A stretch of DNA of 64,000 nucleotides from Geobacillus genomosp. 3. GTDB taxonomy: Bacteria > Bacillota > Bacilli > Bacillales > Anoxybacillaceae. Below, piece by piece: positions 36,420 to 45,927 of the stretch. Position 1 is the first letter of the stretch. Each line of letters starts with the position of its first letter. The stretch covers positions 1,860,001-1,924,000 of the forward strand of contig NC_022080.4 of the NCBI RefSeq assembly GCF_000445995.2, written 5' to 3'. The translations under genes and the position numbers were made by a program. A model generated the notes under the pieces. It worked only from the letters and a program-made list of their open reading frames with translations. It searched no databases and was not told the origin of the DNA.

Positions 36420-36900
36420 CGCCATTCCCCTTCCGCTATTCTCTCTTCACGTACCGTTCGCCGTTTGCACCCAAAATCCTTCTTTTCTTTTTCTTGAAAA
36501 TCATGTAGGAAAAAACGGTCGTATCAAAAATGAACTGATCTAAAGGGGGTATTTTCCATAACATGGTGATTTCCCCTTGCATCACAAAATACACAATAAT
36601 TAAAGAAGAAAAGGGTGTCCCTCTGCTTCTGAGACACCCTTCTCTTACTCCAATTTTTTCAAGTGGCATCCACCGTCTCTGCGTCTTCTCCGTCCCGCTT
36701 CGGACAACCTTGTGCAATCAAGGCCGCTGGCGACGCTCAGCTCATAACGCCGGGAAACAGGTTCTTGCCGCAACAAGACCGTGCAAAGTTCAGCGGTCGT
36801 TGTTTTCGGCTGTTCGGCCGCGGTTCCAACCTCCCTCATTCAGCACGCCCTTGAATCGAAGTATCGGTTTTCAGATCGACTGTCCTAGGGAATGATGTCC
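36420..36900. other. 481-bp region without a confident gene; contains one intrinsic terminator
   Basis: AAGGGTGTC (36611-36619) and GACACCCTT (36633-36641) form a 9-bp stem followed by TTCTTCTTT on the minus strand. Short minus-strand frames exist at 36436-36717 (Lys/Arg-rich C-terminus FKKKKRRILGANGERY) and 36645-36839, the latter ending just before the terminator. I recognise neither; they could be remnants of an insertion sequence. No clear promoter is seen for the sigma-54 activator gene. Confidence 0.4.
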
Positions 36901-37902
36901 TTATACCAATTGCTTTTCTTTCAACTGGACTTTTTCTTTTACACGAGGGTTGACAAAATAGTTCGGATAATGCCCTGACAGTACATCGGCGACGTTTTGG
37001 GCGGTTTTCCGTTTCAACTCCCGTTCGGATTCTTCGGAATACCAAGCGACGTGCGGAGTAATCACAACGTTTTCCATCTGAAGCAGAGGATTATCCGGCT
37101 GAATCGGCTCGCATTCGGTCACATCAAGCCCGGCGCCGGCAATTTTTCCGTCTTGCAGAGCCCGGATGAGAGCCGGTTCATCGATGACCGGACCGCGGGC
37201 CGTATTGACGATGATCAATTCCTTTTTCGCCAGGTTGAACTGTTCATCGCTGATCATTCCTTTTGTCTCTTTCGTTAACGGCGCATGGACGGAAATATAG
37301 TCTGATTGCCGGAACAAGTCGTTTAGCCCAACAAGCTGAACGTTCAGCTCGTTTGCCACTTCCGCCGGAACGTACGGGTCATAGGCAATGACATGCAAGC
37401 CGAAAGATTGGGCTTTTTTCGCCAACGCCTGCGGAATTCTTCCCAACCCTACAAGGCCAAGCGTTTTCCCTCGCAGCCGGTAAACCGGCTTGCCCATATT
37501 AAAATCCCATACCCCGTTTTTCACTTCGTGGTTTAACTTTACAATTTTGCGGGCTAACGAAAGCAAGAGCGCCAACGCATGATCCGACACCTCGTCCACC
37601 GAATAGTCTGTTACATTGGCTACAATAATCCCCTTTTCGGTGGCGGCATCCACGTCAACGGTATTGACGCCGACCCCATACCGGGAAATGACTTTGCATT
37701 TCTCCAGCTGAGCGATCACGTTTGCCGATATTGGCGCATATTGGTTAATGATGGCATCGGCATCCTTGCAGACGGCAATGACTTCTTCCTCGGTGCGGCA
37801 CTGGGCGGCGACAAACTCCACGTTAAGAGGGGAAAGCACCTCTTGCTCGGGCGCTAATGTTTGAAATTCATAGTCTGTCACCACAACTTTGAATTTTTCC
37901 AT
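36901..37902 (-). CDS. D-2-hydroxyacid dehydrogenase, C-terminal-binding-protein (CtBP) type
   Basis: This 333-aa NAD(P)-dependent enzyme has the nucleotide motif GLVGLGRIPQALAKKAQSFG (a slightly altered GxGxxG), catalytic Arg in NTARGPVID, Glu in DVTECEP and His in ITPHVAWYSEES, a form typical of CtBP-like members. It is the last gene of the sugar-acid cluster, 61 bp after dgoD. It could reduce a 2-keto acid such as glyoxylate or hydroxypyruvate; the exact substrate is unknown. Confidence 0.9.
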   Translation of the reverse strand: MEKFKVVVTDYEFQTLAPEQEVLSPLNVEFVAAQCRTEEEVIAVCKDADAIINQYAPISANVIAQLEKCKVISRYGVGVNTVDVDAATEKGIIVANVTDYSVDEVSDHALALLLSLARKIVKLNHEVKNGVWDFNMGKPVYRLRGKTLGLVGLGRIPQALAKKAQSFGLHVIAYDPYVPAEVANELNVQLVGLNDLFRQSDYISVHAPLTKETKGMISDEQFNLAKKELIIVNTARGPVIDEPALIRALQDGKIAGAGLDVTECEPIQPDNPLLQMENVVITPHVAWYSEESERELKRKTAQNVADVLSGHYPNYFVNPRVKEKVQLKEKQLV

Positions 37903-37963
37903 ATCGTTCCTCCCCCGCTCTTTTAAAAATTGTAAAAGTCATCTGCTTGCCATTGCGCTGTTC

Positions 37964-39112
37964 CTACCATTCGGCCACCGAACCATCGGCATGACGCCAA
38001 ATAGGATTTTTCCAGTTGTGCCCTATAGCTTCCATTTCTCTCACATACTCTTCATTAATCTCAATCCCTAGTCCGGGCCCTTGCGGAATTTTGACATACC
38101 CGTTTTGATACTCAAATACAGAGGGATCGACTAAATAATCGAGGAGATCGTTCCCTTGATTGTAGTGGATGCCAAGGCTTTGTTCCTGGATAAAAGCGTT
38201 ATACGACACCGCATCTACTTGCAAAGAAGCGGCCAACGCAATCGGACCTAACGGGCAATGCGGCGCCAATGCGACATCATACGCCTCAGCCATTGTTGCA
38301 ATTTTCCTTACTTCCGTAATCCCGCCGGCGTGGGAAAGGTCCGGCTGAATAATATCGACATACCCTTCCGATAAAACGGTTTTGAAATCCCATCGCGAAA
38401 ACATTCGTTCTCCAGTCGCGATCGGGATATTTGAGTGCCTAGCGATTTCCCTCAACGCTTCATTATGTTCCGGCAGTACCGGTTCTTCGATAAACATCGG
38501 GTGGTATGGTTCAAGCTCTTTGGCCAACATTTTTGCCATCGGCTTGTGAACACGGCCGTGGAAATCGATGCCGATTCCGAACTCCTTGCCGGCCACTTGG
38601 CGCACGGCAGCCACTCGTTCGACTGCTTCCTCAATCTTTTTGTACGAATCGATGTATTGCAGCTCCTCTGTAGCATTCATTTTTACTGCTGTAAACCCCG
38701 CTTCTTTTGCTTTTTTAGCCGCTTCGGCAACGTCGCTTGGTCGGTCGCCGCCGATCCAACTGTAAACCCGAATACGATCGCGAACCGGACCGCCAAGCAG
38801 TTGATGAATGGGCACATTGAAGTATTTTCCTTTAATATCCCAAAGCGCCTGATCAATTCCGGAAATAGCGCTCATCAAAATAGGCCCCCCGCGGTAAAAC
38901 CCTCCCCGATAAAGAACGGTCCAATGTTCTTCAATCGCCAGCGGATCCTTTCCAATTAAATAGTCGCTCAGCTCTTCCACCGCCGCGCGCACAGTGTTCG
39001 CCCTTCCCTCGACAATCGGTTCACCCCATCCGGCAATTCCTTCATCTGTACTGATTTTTAAAAACAGCCAGCGCGGCGGGACAAGAAACGTCTCGAGCCT
39101 CGTAATTTTCAT
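37964..39112 (-). CDS. dgoD: D-galactonate dehydratase (enolase superfamily)
   Basis: At 382 aa it equals E. coli DgoD in length and shares its characteristic blocks: [41 protein letters not shown], the metal ligands in [24 protein letters not shown] and [12 protein letters not shown], the [10 protein letters not shown] strand and the catalytic His in [14 protein letters not shown], and even the C-terminal [11 protein letters not shown]. It dehydrates D-galactonate to 2-keto-3-deoxy-D-galactonate. Specificity is inferred from strong similarity. Confidence 0.93.
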   Translation of the reverse strand: MKITRLETFLVPPRWLFLKISTDEGIAGWGEPIVEGRANTVRAAVEELSDYLIGKDPLAIEEHWTVLYRGGFYRGGPILMSAISGIDQALWDIKGKYFNVPIHQLLGGPVRDRIRVYSWIGGDRPSDVAEAAKKAKEAGFTAVKMNATEELQYIDSYKKIEEAVERVAAVRQVAGKEFGIGIDFHGRVHKPMAKMLAKELEPYHPMFIEEPVLPEHNEALREIARHSNIPIATGERMFSRWDFKTVLSEGYVDIIQPDLSHAGGITEVRKIATMAEAYDVALAPHCPLGPIALAASLQVDAVSYNAFIQEQSLGIHYNQGNDLLDYLVDPSVFEYQNGYVKIPQGPGLGIEINEEYVREMEAIGHNWKNPIWRHADGSVAEW

Positions 39113-39116
39113 TCTC

Positions 39117-39773
39117 TTATTTCCCCTCTCTTTCCGCTGCGTTTCTCACCGTCTCTACAAATTTCTTCGCTGTTTCCCTGAGAAGATCAAACCGCCCCTC
39201 CTCAATGGCCCGTTTATCTAATAGAGCACTGCCGACCCCTACAGCCGTGGCACCGTTTCGGATAAACGCCCCCGCATTTTCCAACGTAACGCCGCCGGTT
39301 GGCATGAGCGGAATATGACCTAACGGCCCTCTCAGCTCTTTAAAGTATTGAGGTCCTAAGGAGCCAGCCGGAAATACTTTTAACAGATCAGCCCCCATTT
39401 GATAAGCTTTGACGATTTCCGTCGGCGTCATCACGCCTGGGATGGAAATTTTCCCGTACCGGTTTGTCACCGAGATCGTCTCCTCATCAAAAATAGGAGA
39501 AAAAATAAAATCCGCACCAGCCTCAATCGCCCGCTTAGCCGTTTCGGCATCCAATACAGTCCCGGCCCCGACAATCGCTTTCGCGCCGAACGTTTCCTTC
39601 AGTTCGGCAATCATTTCGAAACCGCCGGGAGTGTCGACCGTCACCTCAAGCACCTCAACTCCCCCGGCGACAAGCGCCTCGGCGATTTGGAAAATTTGCG
39701 ACCTGTTTGGCTTTCGAATCACCGCCACTAATTTTGAATTTTTCAACCGGCTAAGATGATCAATCTTATCCAT
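39117..39773 (-). CDS. 2-keto-3-deoxy-6-phosphogluconate/galactonate aldolase
   Basis: This 218-aa class I aldolase has the Schiff-base lysine in [20 protein letters not shown], the [14 protein letters not shown] strand with the catalytic Glu, and the [27 protein letters not shown] phosphate-binding end. It cleaves KDPG or KDPGal to pyruvate and glyceraldehyde 3-phosphate. It sits between dgoD (4 bp away) and kdgK (11 bp), completing the De Ley-Doudoroff route. Confidence 0.93.
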   Translation of the reverse strand: MDKIDHLSRLKNSKLVAVIRKPNRSQIFQIAEALVAGGVEVLEVTVDTPGGFEMIAELKETFGAKAIVGAGTVLDAETAKRAIEAGADFIFSPIFDEETISVTNRYGKISIPGVMTPTEIVKAYQMGADLLKVFPAGSLGPQYFKELRGPLGHIPLMPTGGVTLENAGAFIRNGATAVGVGSALLDKRAIEEGRFDLLRETAKKFVETVRNAAEREGK

Positions 39774-39784
39774 CTCTTTCCCCC

Positions 39785-40741
39785 CTACCGCCTTACATCC
39801 GCATGGCGAACACCTTGCAAAAATTCTTCCAACTCTTCCTTGTTCGGCAGCCCTTCCACATCCCCGTTCGTTCCGACGACAATGGCTCCGACGGCATTCC
39901 CACGCCTCACCGCCTCGGGAATCGACTCATTCCGCAACAGTCCGCTGATCACTCCGGCCGCGAACCCGTCGCCCGCCCCGACCGGGTCCACCACCTGCGG
40001 TACGGCAAAACCTTTGACATATCCGTGTTCGTTTCCGAACCGATAATACGCCCCTTGCTCCCCTAGCTTGATAATGACGAGCTTTTCATTTCCGAAGAAG
40101 CTGGCGATTTCTTCAGGCGTGTTCCGTCCGGCCAGCCATTTTCCTTCGTCAAGCCCCGGCAAAATGACATCCGCCTCAGCGGCCATCTCAAGCAGCACAG
40201 GCCTTGCCTCTTCCACCGTCCAAAGTTTCAGCCGGATGTTCGGGTCAAAAACGACTTTCACCTTATGCAGTTTGGCAATATCGATCGCCTTAAAAACCGC
40301 TTCCCGGCATGATGGACTAAGGGCCGGGGTAATCCCTGTCAAATGAAGGAATTTGGCACAAGCGATATACTCCTCATCAAGATCACCCGGGGACAGTAAA
40401 CTCGCCGCCGAGTGTTGGCGGTAATAGTAGACTTTTATATTGGTTGGCGAGCGGTTTTCCTTAAAGAAAATCCCGGTCGGAGCTTCATCCGTATAAATGC
40501 ATCGGGACGTGTCGACCCCTTCGCCCCTGATCAATTTGTGGATGTATCTTCCAAACGGGTCATTCCCAAGTTTGCTGAACCACCCGACAGAATGGCCGAG
40601 CCTTTGCAATCCGATGGCAACATTCGATTCTGCTCCCCCAATTTGCTTAGAAAAATTGTGGCTATACTCAATTGGGGTCATGGCTTCAGATGTAAATAAA
40701 ACCATCGTTTCCCCAAACGTGACGACATCAAGCGTCTTCAT
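39785..40741 (-). CDS. kdgK: 2-keto-3-deoxy-aldonate kinase, PfkB family
   Basis: This 318-aa kinase begins MKTLDVVTFGETMVLFT and has the PfkB signatures: KQIGGAESNVAIGLQRLGHSVGWFSKLG near residues 33-60 and the catalytic PVGAGDGFAAGVISGLL near 245-262. ATG 40741 has GGAGGG upstream; a longer frame to 40816 overlaps the preceding gene. It phosphorylates KDG or KDGal before the aldolase. Confidence 0.93.
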   Translation of the reverse strand: MKTLDVVTFGETMVLFTSEAMTPIEYSHNFSKQIGGAESNVAIGLQRLGHSVGWFSKLGNDPFGRYIHKLIRGEGVDTSRCIYTDEAPTGIFFKENRSPTNIKVYYYRQHSAASLLSPGDLDEEYIACAKFLHLTGITPALSPSCREAVFKAIDIAKLHKVKVVFDPNIRLKLWTVEEARPVLLEMAAEADVILPGLDEGKWLAGRNTPEEIASFFGNEKLVIIKLGEQGAYYRFGNEHGYVKGFAVPQVVDPVGAGDGFAAGVISGLLRNESIPEAVRRGNAVGAIVVGTNGDVEGLPNKEELEEFLQGVRHADVRR

Positions 40742-40791
40742 GATGAGTCCCTCCACATATTCGCTTTCATCATAACAGCCCGGAACATAAT

Positions 40792-41958
40792 TTAAAAGGT
40801 CGGCCCAATTCTCCAAATGCCGAAATCATGCTGTTTTAAGATTTCGGATTTAGTCAGCTTCCCTGAGGCCGTCAGAAGCAATTCGTCGAAAATTCTCCGC
40901 CCCACCGATTCGAGCGATTCTTTCCCCTCAATGATCGTACCGGCGTTGACATCCATATTTTCTCTCATTCGCTCAAACATCGGCGTGTTCGTCGCGATTT
41001 TGATCACCGGCGCAATCGGTGAACCGGTCGGCGTGCCGCGTCCGCTTGTAAACAAAACGACTTGCGCCCCGCCTGCGACCATCCCAGTCAGTTGTTCAAT
41101 ATCGTGTCCTGGAGTGTCCATCCAGACGAGTCCTTTTTTCGTTGGCCGCGCGGCATAGTTGATCAGTTCTTGCAACGGTCGTGTTCCAGCTTTTGCCGCG
41201 GCGCCGAGCGACTTTTCTTCCAGTGTCGTCAATCCTCCTTTTCGGTTCCCAGGGCTCGGATTCCCGGTTCGAATATCGACCCCCATCATCATGGCCCGTT
41301 TCTCCATAGCCTCAATTGCCTCGTATACTCTTTTCGCCACCCGGTCATCGACCGCCCGGTTGGCCAAAAGGTGTTCCGCCCCGATCAGCTCGGTCGTTTC
41401 TGCCAGGATGACGGTCCCTCCGCGGTCAACAACCATATCGCTGACATACCCAACGGCCGGATTAGCTGAAAGCCCGGAACACGCATCCGACCCTCCGCAC
41501 TCTGTTCCTACGATCAGCTCGCTGATATCAAACGGCTCACGCACTAAAGCGGAAGCGTCTTGCACCATTTTGGCAGCGATTCTCGCCGCCTCGGCGATGG
41601 CGCCCAATGTTCCGCCATGGTCTTGAATGGATACAAGATCAACCGGTTTGCCGCTTTTCGCAATTTCTTGGGCCACGCTTCTCCCTTGATGGGTTTCACA
41701 GCCAAGCCCCATCACCACGACGCCGTATACATTTGGGTTCGTTCCCATGCCGACATACGTGCGAAACGTCTGTTCATAATCCACCCCGACTTGGGCGCAT
41801 CCGTGCTGATGGATGAAAGACACCGTGCCGTGGACAAGCTCTGTCACTTGCTTTGCTGCTTGGGTGGCGCATACAATGGTGGGCAAAATGAGCACATGAT
41901 TTCGAACCCCGACCCGTCCATCAGGGCGTCTATATCCCCAAAACTGAGCGGTCTCCAT
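40792..41958 (-). CDS. UxaA-family dehydratase, large (C-terminal) subunit
   Basis: This 388-aa protein matches the catalytic part of altronate/galactarate-type dehydratases: GLGCETHQG, the block GTECGGSDACSGLSANPAVG (residues about 190-209), and FTSGRGTPTGSPIAPVIKIATN near the C-terminus. Conserved cysteines fit an iron-dependent site. ATG 41958 overlaps the small-subunit gene by 29 bp, with GGGGAG upstream. Its partner encodes the SAF domain, so the enzyme is split in two. Altronate is a possible substrate; others (for example sulfolactate-type substrates) occur in this family. Confidence 0.85.
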   Translation of the reverse strand: METAQFWGYRRPDGRVGVRNHVLILPTIVCATQAAKQVTELVHGTVSFIHQHGCAQVGVDYEQTFRTYVGMGTNPNVYGVVVMGLGCETHQGRSVAQEIAKSGKPVDLVSIQDHGGTLGAIAEAARIAAKMVQDASALVREPFDISELIVGTECGGSDACSGLSANPAVGYVSDMVVDRGGTVILAETTELIGAEHLLANRAVDDRVAKRVYEAIEAMEKRAMMMGVDIRTGNPSPGNRKGGLTTLEEKSLGAAAKAGTRPLQELINYAARPTKKGLVWMDTPGHDIEQLTGMVAGGAQVVLFTSGRGTPTGSPIAPVIKIATNTPMFERMRENMDVNAGTIIEGKESLESVGRRIFDELLLTASGKLTKSEILKQHDFGIWRIGPTF

Positions 41959-42250
41959 TTTTCTTATCTCCCCTTCCCCTTTTTCCTTCGACATTGTGGA
42001 CGTGCACATGCTCCCCTTCGGCAATATCGGTCGAGGCAACCCCGATAACTTCCCCGTATTTCAAGACGTCTTCCCCTTGTTTGATCGGCGCAATCGCAAA
42101 CTTATGCCCAAATTCAATCGTTTGCTTGACGGTGATTTCATGCTCACGGTCGTGGCGGGTGATGTTGACGGCGCTGCCGGCCGGAATATCATCCAACGCG
42201 GTAGCCACATTATCTTTCGCATTCAGGATGACAAAACGATAAGAGGGCAT
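41930..42250 (-). CDS. UxaA-family dehydratase, small (SAF domain) subunit
   Basis: This 106-aa protein is the SAF-domain half of a UxaA-type dehydratase (FVILNAKDNVATALDDIPAG, GHKFAIAPIKQGEDVLKYGEVIGVA, EGEHVHVHNVEG). In E. coli UxaA the two parts are fused; here they are separate overlapping genes, as in the SuyAB-like arrangement. It lies 28 bp after the U32-like gene. Confidence 0.88.
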   Translation of the reverse strand: MPSYRFVILNAKDNVATALDDIPAGSAVNITRHDREHEITVKQTIEFGHKFAIAPIKQGEDVLKYGEVIGVASTDIAEGEHVHVHNVEGKRGRGDKKNGDRSVLGI

Positions 42251-42277
42251 CGTATCACTCCTTTCCTTCCCCTGAAT

Positions 42278-43237
42278 TCACACCTCGCTCTGTTTCAACG
42301 CCCCAACTGCCGGAACACCCAATCCTTCAGCCCCTAGTTTCGATGTAATGGCTTCCGGATAATACTGTTCAACGATCCGCATGCCAAGTGCGGCCCGCCG
42401 CACCCGTTCCCGGCACAGTTCAATGTTGACCGATTCCAAATGTTTTCCTGATGGATAAACATCCGGATGGTTGCGCAAACCGAATTTAATATAAACGGGC
42501 GATAAAATGCGGATGATCTCTGGAATTTCATAATGCCGGATAAAACCACCAAACCCGTCGGGCACCTCGACATACATATCAAGAGGAATATCAACGACCT
42601 GGCGGATTGCCGCCAATTTCGGCAATGTCAATGCAGTCGGGACGTTATATGTGTCGGCTCCCAGCTGCTCCATCAGTTTGACCGAGACCGGATTGGATGC
42701 CATCATTTGCACCGATACTTTGACGACAAAATCTTGCGGCAGCAGCCCGCTTTTTTTCATTTCCTTCGTCAACAATAGCAACCCTTCATCCGCAACCAGT
42801 GCCCCCCTTACTCCTAAGCGGGCCGCCCGTTTTAAATCTTCAATGGCATAAACGAGCTGGTCCATCCCTTCATGTCTCAGACCGGCCGCTTTTCCGGAAG
42901 ACGTGAATGGCAGCGCGCTAATATCCCATGTTCCCCTTGGACCGACAAAAAGGCTGAGCTCAATTCCACGGCTCGCGCACATGTCGCACATGTCACTAAT
43001 TTCTTCATCCGTCAACAGCATGATGCCGCTCCCCTGCGACACCCGGTGAACGATGACCCCTAGGCGATCCGCCTCTTCAAGGACGGCCTCGAGCGCCCGC
43101 GGGCCCTCGACGCTTGGAATTTCCACCCGGTATTGCGCCCCATCGGGAAAGCGTTTGGACGACGTAGGAAGATCGTAGCCGTCGCCGCTTGGATAACCGA
43201 GTGATTCGAGAAATTCTCTCGTTTCTTTCATCAACAT
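42278..43237 (-). CDS. U32 peptidase-like TIM-barrel protein of unknown function
   Basis: This 319-aa protein looks like the U32/'collagenase-like' TIM barrel: strand-turn segments GIELSLFVGPRGTWDIS, ARLGVRGALVADEGLLLL, VVKVSVQMMASNPVSVKLMEQLGADTYNVP and SPVYIKFGLRN. The U32 signature with paired cysteines (E-x-F-x2-G...C..G.C) is absent, so peptidase activity is doubtful. Its place between a DapA-like enzyme and a dehydratase inside a sugar-acid operon suggests a metabolic role. I do not know the function. Confidence 0.6.
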   Translation of the reverse strand: MLMKETREFLESLGYPSGDGYDLPTSSKRFPDGAQYRVEIPSVEGPRALEAVLEEADRLGVIVHRVSQGSGIMLLTDEEISDMCDMCASRGIELSLFVGPRGTWDISALPFTSSGKAAGLRHEGMDQLVYAIEDLKRAARLGVRGALVADEGLLLLTKEMKKSGLLPQDFVVKVSVQMMASNPVSVKLMEQLGADTYNVPTALTLPKLAAIRQVVDIPLDMYVEVPDGFGGFIRHYEIPEIIRILSPVYIKFGLRNHPDVYPSGKHLESVNIELCRERVRRAALGMRIVEQYYPEAITSKLGAEGLGVPAVGALKQSEV

Positions 43238-43288
43238 GGATCCTCATCCTTTCACTTTTCATTTCGCTGCACCGGCGAAGATCATATG

Positions 43289-44203
43289 CTATTTCCCTGC
43301 TTTGTTTGCATAAAGATTATGTTTATTCAGAAACATCTGGACGCGCTCTCTCAAATCGCTACATTCGTTTACAGGCGGCCGCAAAGCGGTAGGCCGGCCT
43401 AAAACAAGCTGGTGAACCGCCTCTTTAATGGCGAGAAACAGCGGCTGGGAAAGTTCATAAACCGGCATGAGCTGCAAAATCGACTCATTGATTTTCAACG
43501 CCTCGTCATACCGGCCAGCGTTAAAGCTCTCAAACAAACGAACCGACCGTTCGGGGCAAAAAACAGCTGTGCCGTTAATGCCGCCGGCGGCTCCCATTTG
43601 CAAAGCCGGAAGGAGAAGATCATCAAAAGCGGCAAACACGGCAAAGTCCTCTCGCTTCTCTGTAATGCGGATCAACTGGCGAATATGCCCCAACTTTTCC
43701 GTCGTGTCTTTAACGCCCGCGATATTCTCTTGATCGAGTGCAAGCTGCATCACAAGTTCAGGGGACAGCTCCTGGCCGGTCAACAACGGAATATTGTATA
43801 TGATCAAAGGAATGGCAATGCTTTTCGCTACGCTCATATAGTAGTCGTAAAGTTGGCGTTCTGTATATTTCCAATAAAACGGATTGACAACGAGCACCCC
43901 GCTTGCCCCGACCGATTCGGCATGTTTTGATAGGTAAATGGTTTCTTTCAGCGATGTCGATCCTGTGCCAATGAAAACCGGAACACGCCCATCTATGTAC
44001 CTCGTCATTCGTTCCACAAAAGTTTTTCGCTCCTCTGTTGTCAGGGCGGAAAATTCTCCTGTGCTTCCCATATACAGCAGCCCGTGAACCCCACAGCGAA
44101 TAAGATAGTCGGCAAGGAAATAATTAGCCTCCCAGTCAAAATCGCCATCTTCGCTGAATAGCGTGACAACCGGCGGAATAATACCTTTCAGTTTGTATGG
44201 CAT
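43289..44203 (-). CDS. DapA-superfamily dehydratase/aldolase (2-keto-3-deoxy sugar acid lyase-like)
   Basis: This 304-aa protein has the DapA-superfamily catalytic set: Schiff-base Lys165 in IAGVKDTTE, Tyr136 in IIYNIPLLTG and the GSTGEFSALTTEER loop (residues 47-59). True DapA would be expected in lysine operons, whereas here the neighbours are sugar-acid genes. A 2-keto-3-deoxy-pentonate dehydratase or 5-keto-4-deoxyglucarate dehydratase role, yielding alpha-ketoglutarate semialdehyde, fits the dehydrogenase next door. Start ATG 44203; the extension to 44290 lacks family similarity. Confidence 0.82.
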   Translation of the reverse strand: MPYKLKGIIPPVVTLFSEDGDFDWEANYFLADYLIRCGVHGLLYMGSTGEFSALTTEERKTFVERMTRYIDGRVPVFIGTGSTSLKETIYLSKHAESVGASGVLVVNPFYWKYTERQLYDYYMSVAKSIAIPLIIYNIPLLTGQELSPELVMQLALDQENIAGVKDTTEKLGHIRQLIRITEKREDFAVFAAFDDLLLPALQMGAAGGINGTAVFCPERSVRLFESFNAGRYDEALKINESILQLMPVYELSQPLFLAIKEAVHQLVLGRPTALRPPVNECSDLRERVQMFLNKHNLYANKAGK

Positions 44204-44437
44204 TTTCGTTTCTCCTTTCCTCGTCTGAAGGAATATGGTATTCCCAAAACGAACCTGGCGCCTGTGTTGAACCGTTCTGTGCCTTCCCAACGAGACTGCC
44301 CTTCTTTCATTTGGGAAATAGCGAGGAAGGTGCCCACCTAATGGCGGGACACCCTGCCGCTAAAGGACGTGCGATATACCACCTGCCGAAACGGGCTGGA
44401 CGTTCGCCTCCCACTGTCGACTGCTGTTGTTCGACGA
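44204..44437. other. 234-bp intergenic stretch inside the sugar-acid cluster with a strong hairpin
   Basis: In the minus-strand RNA GGTGTCCCGCC pairs with GGTGGGCACC around ATTA (44329-44353), without a following T-run, so it is not a standard terminator. It could be an mRNA stability or processing element. No gene or clear promoter is seen. Confidence 0.5.
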
Positions 44438-45904
44438 TTAGGCTTTCACAAATACCGTTTTAATCGATGTGAAAAACTCAATCGCTGCCTGCCCTTGTTC
44501 CCGCGAATGGGAGCTCGATTGCTTCATACCGCCAAACGGCGCTTGAAACTCGACTCCTGCCGTCTCCGCGTTGACTTTAATGAGCCCGGCCTCGATGTCT
44601 TGAATGAACTGCAGCGCATTCCCGATATTTTTCGTATAAAGCGAGGCGCTCAACCCGTATTCTGTATCGTTGGCAAGCTGAATCGCCTCCTCAATGCTGT
44701 CGACCGGAATCAACGCCAATACCGGGCCAAAGATCTCTTCGCGGGCAATCGTCATTTGAAGGTTGACTTCTTCAAAAATCGTCGGTTCAACGTAAAAACC
44801 GTTGGCCAGTTCGCCGTCGAGGCATCTTTTTCCACCGTAAAGGAGCTTCGCCCCTTCCGCTTTCCCTTTCTCAATATAGGAAAGAACCGTATTCAATTGC
44901 GACTCGCTGGCGCACGGCCCCATCCACGTGTCCGCATCCAGGCCATTGCCAATTTTCAGCTGTTGGACCCGTTCCAGAAGTTTCGCTTTAAACGGCTCAT
45001 ACACTTCCTTCTCGATGAAGACGCGGCTCGTCGCGGTGCATTTTTGCCCTGTCGAACGCAGCCCGCCGCTGATCGTGCCTTCGACCGCCAAATCCAAATT
45101 GGCGTCTTTGGCCACAATGACCGGATTTTTTCCGCCCATCTCAAGCTGGTATTTCGCCCCGCGCTCAAACGCGGCTCTTCCGACTTGTTTTCCGACGGCA
45201 TTCGAGCCGGTGAACGTCACGCCGTCAATATCGGGGTGATTCGCAATCCCTTGGCCAATGACCGATCCGGAACCGCACACCATATTGACGACCCCTTTCG
45301 GGAAACCGGCTTCGTGGAAGCACTCAATCACCTTCGCCGCCGTCACCGCCGTTTCGCTTGCCGGTTTTAACACGACTGTATTCCCGTAGACAAGCGCCGG
45401 CGCCATTTTCCAGATGGGAATGGCGACAGGGAAATTCCATGGCGAGATGACCCCGACAACCCCAAGCGGAACGCGGGTCGTAAACATCAACCCCTCACTG
45501 TCGCTCGATGGGATCACATCACCTACTTTCCGCGCCCCTTCACCGGCATAGTAACGCAAAATATGGACGCCCCGCATCGTTTCCCCTTTGGCTTCCGCAA
45601 GCGTTTTCCCCATTTCTCTTGTCATCGTTTCGGCAATGTCGTCAAGGCGCTGTTCCAAAAGGCGAGCAACCTTATACAAATACTCTCCCCTCTCAACCCC
45701 GGAACGCTTCCGCCACGATGCCTGCGCTTGTTTTGCCGCGGCTACAGCGGCATTTACATCTTCCAGTGTCGAACGTTGGACATACCCGACAATGTCATGC
45801 CGATTCGCCGGGTTGAGGCTCGGTTCGACTTGGTTGCTTACAGAACTCACCCAACTGCCGTTAATGTAGTTCAAATATGTTTTGATTTCAGTTTGGACTG
45901 CCAT
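44438..45904 (-). CDS. Alpha-ketoglutarate-semialdehyde dehydrogenase
   Basis: This 488-aa aldehyde dehydrogenase has Asn157 (SPWNFPV), general base Glu255 (LEMGGKNP) and nucleophile Cys289 ([15 protein letters not shown]), the last block being typical of KGSA dehydrogenases such as YcbD-like enzymes. It oxidises 2,5-dioxopentanoate to 2-oxoglutarate, the last step of Weimberg-type pathways. ATG 45904 has AAGGAG upstream; it starts 24 bp after the FAH-family gene. Confidence 0.9.
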   Translation of the reverse strand: MAVQTEIKTYLNYINGSWVSSVSNQVEPSLNPANRHDIVGYVQRSTLEDVNAAVAAAKQAQASWRKRSGVERGEYLYKVARLLEQRLDDIAETMTREMGKTLAEAKGETMRGVHILRYYAGEGARKVGDVIPSSDSEGLMFTTRVPLGVVGVISPWNFPVAIPIWKMAPALVYGNTVVLKPASETAVTAAKVIECFHEAGFPKGVVNMVCGSGSVIGQGIANHPDIDGVTFTGSNAVGKQVGRAAFERGAKYQLEMGGKNPVIVAKDANLDLAVEGTISGGLRSTGQKCTATSRVFIEKEVYEPFKAKLLERVQQLKIGNGLDADTWMGPCASESQLNTVLSYIEKGKAEGAKLLYGGKRCLDGELANGFYVEPTIFEEVNLQMTIAREEIFGPVLALIPVDSIEEAIQLANDTEYGLSASLYTKNIGNALQFIQDIEAGLIKVNAETAGVEFQAPFGGMKQSSSHSREQGQAAIEFFTSIKTVFVKA

Positions 45905-45927
45905 GTTCTCTCCACTCCTTCTATCCA

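Noticed and set aside
43289..44203. Housekeeping dihydrodipicolinate synthase (dapA)
   Set aside because: The catalytic residues are shared by the whole superfamily, and the location within sugar-acid genes without lysine genes argues against a lysine role.
44369..45370. Plus-strand open frame of about 330 codons opposite the aldehyde dehydrogenase gene
   Set aside because: Antisense shadow of a conserved gene with an intact catalytic Cys and Glu; no similarity to any family.
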